8,504 nt of DNA from an uncultured Bacilli bacterium (lineage in GTDB: Bacteria > Bacillota_I > Bacilli_A > RF39 > UBA660): assembly GCA_947598425.1 (NCBI GenBank), contig CANQFH010000045.1, positions 1 through 8,504 on the forward strand, written 5' to 3'. Numbering within the stretch: position 1 is the first letter of the stretch; the number at the start of each line of letters is the position of its first letter. Below are positions 6,186 to 8,504 of this stretch, in pieces. The notes beneath the pieces are model-generated. The model did not search any database. It saw only the letters and a list, made by a program, of their open reading frames with translations, and was not told where the DNA came from. Made by a program: the position numbers and the translations under genes.

Positions 6186-6554
6186 ATGGAATGTTTATTT
6201 TGTAAAATAATAAAAGGTGAAGTTCCAAGTTATAAATTGTATGAAGATGATAAAGTTATGGTGATTATGGATGCTTATCCAAATGTTGATGGGCATACGT
6301 TAATTATTCCTAAAGAACATTATGATACTTTAATGGATTTACCTGATGAATTAGTATTACATATTAATAAGATAGCTAAAATGTATATTAAAAATAATAT
6401 GGAAAAATTAAATGCTAAAGAATTAAGTGTTTGTATCAATTATGGTAATAGTCAAAAGATTAAACATTATCATATGCATTTACTTCCTAATTATGGAACA
6501 CGTGCTACTAGAGATATAGAAGAGGTATATAAAGAGTTAAATGGCAAGGATTAA
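6186..6554 (+). CDS. HIT-family (Hint/HinT-like) nucleotide hydrolase or transferase
   Basis: This 122-residue histidine triad protein of the Hint branch typically hydrolyses nucleoside phosphoramidates or AMP-lysine-type bonds in the cytosol. It shows CLFCKIIKGEVPS (3-15) with the Cys-x-x-Cys pair of the branch, the DAYPNVDGHTLIIPKEH stretch (29-45), and the catalytic triad HYHMHLLP (94-101) with His94, His96 and His98. I chose ATG at 6186 over ATG at 6171 for three reasons: GGTGGTGA lies 5 bases before 6186, the predicted transcript begins at about 6173, and family members start with M-x-C-x-F-C. The last 14 bases overlap the start of the CapA-like gene in another frame, so the two are cotranscribed and probably translationally coupled. 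The exact substrate cannot be told from sequence. Confidence 0.94.
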   Translation: MECLFCKIIKGEVPSYKLYEDDKVMVIMDAYPNVDGHTLIIPKEHYDTLMDLPDELVLHINKIAKMYIKNNMEKLNAKELSVCINYGNSQKIKHYHMHLLPNYGTRATRDIEEVYKELNGKD

Positions 6555-7752
6555 AAGAAAAGTAAAAAGGAATTTATTATTATTAGTATTAATTATTGTT
6601 ATTATTAGTGCTGGTTTATTGGGATATAAAACTTTTTTTAATATCGGTGATAATACTCCAAATAATCCCATAATAGATAAACCAAAAGAAGATCCTATTA
6701 AGGTTTATAAAGCATCATTAATTGCTACGGGAGATGGTCTATTACATTCACCAATATATAATGCTGCTTATAATAATGGTACTTATGATTTTATGAAAAT
6801 GCTTACTTATACTAAAGATAAAATAAAAGATTATGATATTAAATATTATAATCAAGAGACAGTATTTGATTCTACCTCAGCATTACAAACATATCCTAGA
6901 TTTAATACTCCAAGTGCTTTTGGACAAAATATGATTGATATTGGTTTTAATATGGTATCACTTGCAACTAATCATTCAATGGATATGGGTGCTAATGGAG
7001 CTAAAGTAAGTGCAGCTTGGTGGGAAGGACAAGATAAAGTATTAACACATGGGATGGCTTCATCTAGTGCTAATCGTGAAAATTATCAAATAATGGAAGC
7101 TAATGGAATTACTTATACGATGTTATCTTATACTTATGGTACTAATGGTCTTGGAACTCAAGCTATTAAAGATGAACCTTATTTAGTTAATGTTTATAAT
7201 GAAGAAATGGTTTTAAAAGATATCGAAGCTGTTAGAGATAAAGTAGATGTTTTAATAGTAGCAATGCATTGGGGTAATGAATATAACTTAGATGCGACTG
7301 AAAAACAAAGAAGTCAAGCTAGATTTTTAGCAGATCATGGTGTAGATATTATTTTAGGAACCCATTCACATTGTATAGAACCTTGGGAATGGATAGATGA
7401 TACTGTAGTATTCTACTCTTTTGGTAATTTTATTTCTAATCAAATGGGAGCAGATGAAGCCATTATCAGAAAAGTTGGAGTTATTGGAATGTTTGCTACT
7501 TTGGATATTACTAAAACTGTAGATACGGAAAATAATACTACAACAATTAAAATAGATAATATTGGAGCTGATTTAAACTTTACTTATCGTTTTTATAATC
7601 CGGATATTAAAAAGAATGATTATTTAGTTATTCCATTTAGTAAAATGGAAAGTAAATATTTAAATAATTATGAAAGTGTTTATAATGAATTTAGTGAAGT
7701 TTTAAAGAAATATGATTCTAATATAAATATAGAGCCATTACCTACAACTTAA
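6541..7752 (+). CDS. CapA family protein (PGA_cap metallophosphatase-like fold), membrane-anchored
   Basis: The 403-residue protein starts with a very basic stretch (KRKVKR) and a membrane segment at about 11-29. A short proline-rich linker follows, then an extracytoplasmic domain of the bacterial capsule synthesis (PGA_cap, CapA/PgsA) family. Motifs in order: ATGDGLLH (62-69), NQE (104-106), LATNHSMDMG (141-150), AMHWGNEY (241-248), GTHSHCIEPWE (273-283) and YSFGNFISNQ (292-301). These give the Asp, Asn, His and Glu residues expected of the metallophosphatase-like site. In Bacillus the relative PgsA/CapA belongs to the poly-gamma-glutamate machine. No capB or capC genes are nearby, so a stand-alone role on the cell surface is likelier here, and the substrate is unknown. 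It starts 14 bases inside the HIT gene (AGAG 4 bases upstream) and ends just before a strong terminator. Confidence 0.92.
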   Translation: MARIKRKVKRNLLLLVLIIVIISAGLLGYKTFFNIGDNTPNNPIIDKPKEDPIKVYKASLIATGDGLLHSPIYNAAYNNGTYDFMKMLTYTKDKIKDYDIKYYNQETVFDSTSALQTYPRFNTPSAFGQNMIDIGFNMVSLATNHSMDMGANGAKVSAAWWEGQDKVLTHGMASSSANRENYQIMEANGITYTMLSYTYGTNGLGTQAIKDEPYLVNVYNEEMVLKDIEAVRDKVDVLIVAMHWGNEYNLDATEKQRSQARFLADHGVDIILGTHSHCIEPWEWIDDTVVFYSFGNFISNQMGADEAIIRKVGVIGMFATLDITKTVDTENNTTTIKIDNIGADLNFTYRFYNPDIKKNDYLVIPFSKMESKYLNNYESVYNEFSEVLKKYDSNINIEPLPTT

Positions 7753-7777
7753 ATTAGTAGAAATACTAATTTTTTTT
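7751..7777 (+). terminator. intrinsic terminator of the HIT-capA transcript
   Basis: A perfect stem ATTAGTA/TACTAAT (7753-7759 and 7764-7770) closes a GAAA tetraloop and is followed by seven T residues (7771-7777). A further two A-T pairs can form using the capA stop codon. This is a GNRA-loop intrinsic terminator in the plus direction. Confidence 0.88.
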
Positions 7778-7781
7778 AATT

Positions 7782-7823
7782 AAAAAACTAATAGATATAA
7801 TTTATTTACCTATTAGCTTTTTT
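7782..7823. terminator. second terminator, mainly for the converging minus-strand gene
   Basis: CTAATAG (7788-7794) and CTATTAG (7810-7816) pair over a 15-base AT loop. Read on the minus strand, the stem is followed directly by six T residues (7787-7782), fitting the end of the gene that stops at 7825. Read on the plus strand, it is followed by C and six T residues (7818-7823), so it may stop transcripts from both sides. Confidence 0.72.
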
Positions 7824-7824
7824 A

Positions 7825-8504
7825 TTATTGAATTATAAAAGGATCACTAGATATGCCAGATCCAGTTAAATTAATATCACTATTTAAATAGAATACTGGA
7901 CGAACAGAAAAAGAACCTGATAGAAGTCCACTGCTAAATAATAAACCGTTACTTTGAAGTAGCCACACACTATAATTTCCATTTATACCGTTTACATATC
8001 CAATTCGAGACATCGAAATTTCTCTAGTAATATCAGTACCACCTTTCATCCATGATTTCATACACTCCATATCAAAGTTTCCATAACAGTTATTACCATC
8101 AATTGAACAAGACCAATAATAGTCACTTAATGACATTAGTCCGACTTTAAAATTATCTATCAAAGTCCATGTAATTTCAGTTCCTTCAATATTATGTGCA
8201 GGAGTTATTCCATATTCTTGTTTAAACATTTCTTCTGCTGTTGTTGGAGCATAGCTATAGTGTATATCTCCTTGATACCATTGTTTATTCACAATTTTAT
8301 CTGTCCATGTTGTATCATTTGGATTCAAATATGGATATAGATTATTATAACTTGCTGCATTACCTAAAAAAATATTTGTATTATTTAATTTATTACCTTC
8401 ACCTTCGCCATTTAATCTCTTTTTTAAATTACTATCTTTCCAAGTTATATCATCATTATTAGAAGTATACCAACTGAAGGTATTTTCACTTCCAGATTTT
8501 AAAG
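7825..8504 (-). CDS. C-terminal part of a predicted cell-surface protein (start beyond window)
   Basis: The minus-strand frame is open from the window's right edge to TAA at 7825, giving at least 226 residues. A TTG at 8328 sits mid-frame without a ribosome site, so I regard the gene as partial and not a 167-residue protein. It is rich in Asn, Ser, Gly, Trp and Tyr. The order SWYTSNNDDITWKDSNLKK, then VGLMSLSDYYWSCS with three cysteines, then SVRPVFYLNSDINLTG and a final SSDPFIIQ resembles a C-terminal module repeated in large secreted proteins of gut Bacillota, close to what is called DUF6273. That match is from memory and the family name is tentative. The composition suggests an extracellular location. 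No anchor is seen at the C-terminus, so any signal peptide or membrane segment must lie upstream. Confidence 0.75.
   Translation of the reverse strand, partial: LKSGSENTFSWYTSNNDDITWKDSNLKKRLNGEGEGNKLNNTNIFLGNAASYNNLYPYLNPNDTTWTDKIVNKQWYQGDIHYSYAPTTAEEMFKQEYGITPAHNIEGTEITWTLIDNFKVGLMSLSDYYWSCSIDGNNCYGNFDMECMKSWMKGGTDITREISMSRIGYVNGINGNYSVWLLQSNGLLFSSGLLSGSFSVRPVFYLNSDINLTGSGISSDPFIIQ

Noticed and set aside
7825..8328. A complete 167-residue gene starting at TTG 8328
   Set aside because: The frame stays open for 58 more codons to the window edge with similar protein composition, and no ribosome site precedes the TTG.
8241..8462. Plus-strand 73-codon open frame
   Set aside because: It lies antisense to the well-supported surface-protein frame, has no ribosome site, and its Tyr/Leu-rich product is what an AT-rich reverse strand gives by chance.
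1..8504. TGA-as-tryptophan genetic code
   Set aside because: Tryptophans in the conserved motifs (NWAICD, HWGNEY, CWVINN, SWDQY) are all TGG, so nothing calls for recoding.

Overview
The window is very AT-rich with low-GC codon use. All visible tryptophans are TGG and all stops are TAA or TAG. It reads as an uncultured low-GC Bacillota (Bacilli), of the kind seen in gut RF39, Mollicutes-like and Erysipelotrichia-related lineages. It uses the standard code rather than the mycoplasma TGA=Trp code. A complete-looking MurD shows that the cell makes peptidoglycan. A clear CotE homologue shows a spore-forming ancestry or lifestyle. The lineage is inferred from composition and gene content, not from a marker-gene comparison.

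Layout. The minus-strand block from 5345 down to 1 reads, in transcription order: cotE (spore coat morphogenetic protein), rpsP (ribosomal protein S16), khpA (KH-domain RNA chaperone), a 640-residue fusion of an IspH-like domain and an all-trans polyprenyl diphosphate synthase, a one-pass membrane protein of unknown function, and murD (running off the left edge). rpsP and murD each have a strong SigA-type promoter with an extended -10. A terminator-like hairpin sits between khpA and the fusion gene. The plus-strand block from 5427 to 7752 holds an AlkD-type DNA glycosylase, a HIT-family nucleotide hydrolase/transferase and a membrane-anchored CapA/PGA_cap protein. It ends at a strong intrinsic terminator that faces a second terminator for the converging minus-strand gene. 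That last gene (7825 to the right edge) is the C-terminal part of a predicted surface protein; its true start is outside the window.

How the genes work together. The fusion gene and murD both bear on cell-wall supply (polyprenyl diphosphates for the lipid carrier; UDP-MurNAc-Ala-D-Glu), although murD has its own promoter. rpsP-khpA is the usual translation/RNA pair, but the rimM-trmD-rplS genes that normally follow are replaced by the fusion.

The most unusual object is the fusion. Its IspH half keeps all three iron-sulfur cysteines and the catalytic glutamate position, but every active-site histidine of IspH is replaced. The prenyl synthase half looks fully functional. Other items of interest are CotE in such a reduced-looking genome, a perfect hairpin joining the cotE stop codon to the rpsP -35 box, and two plus-strand promoters whose predicted start points fall on the Shine-Dalgarno sequence.
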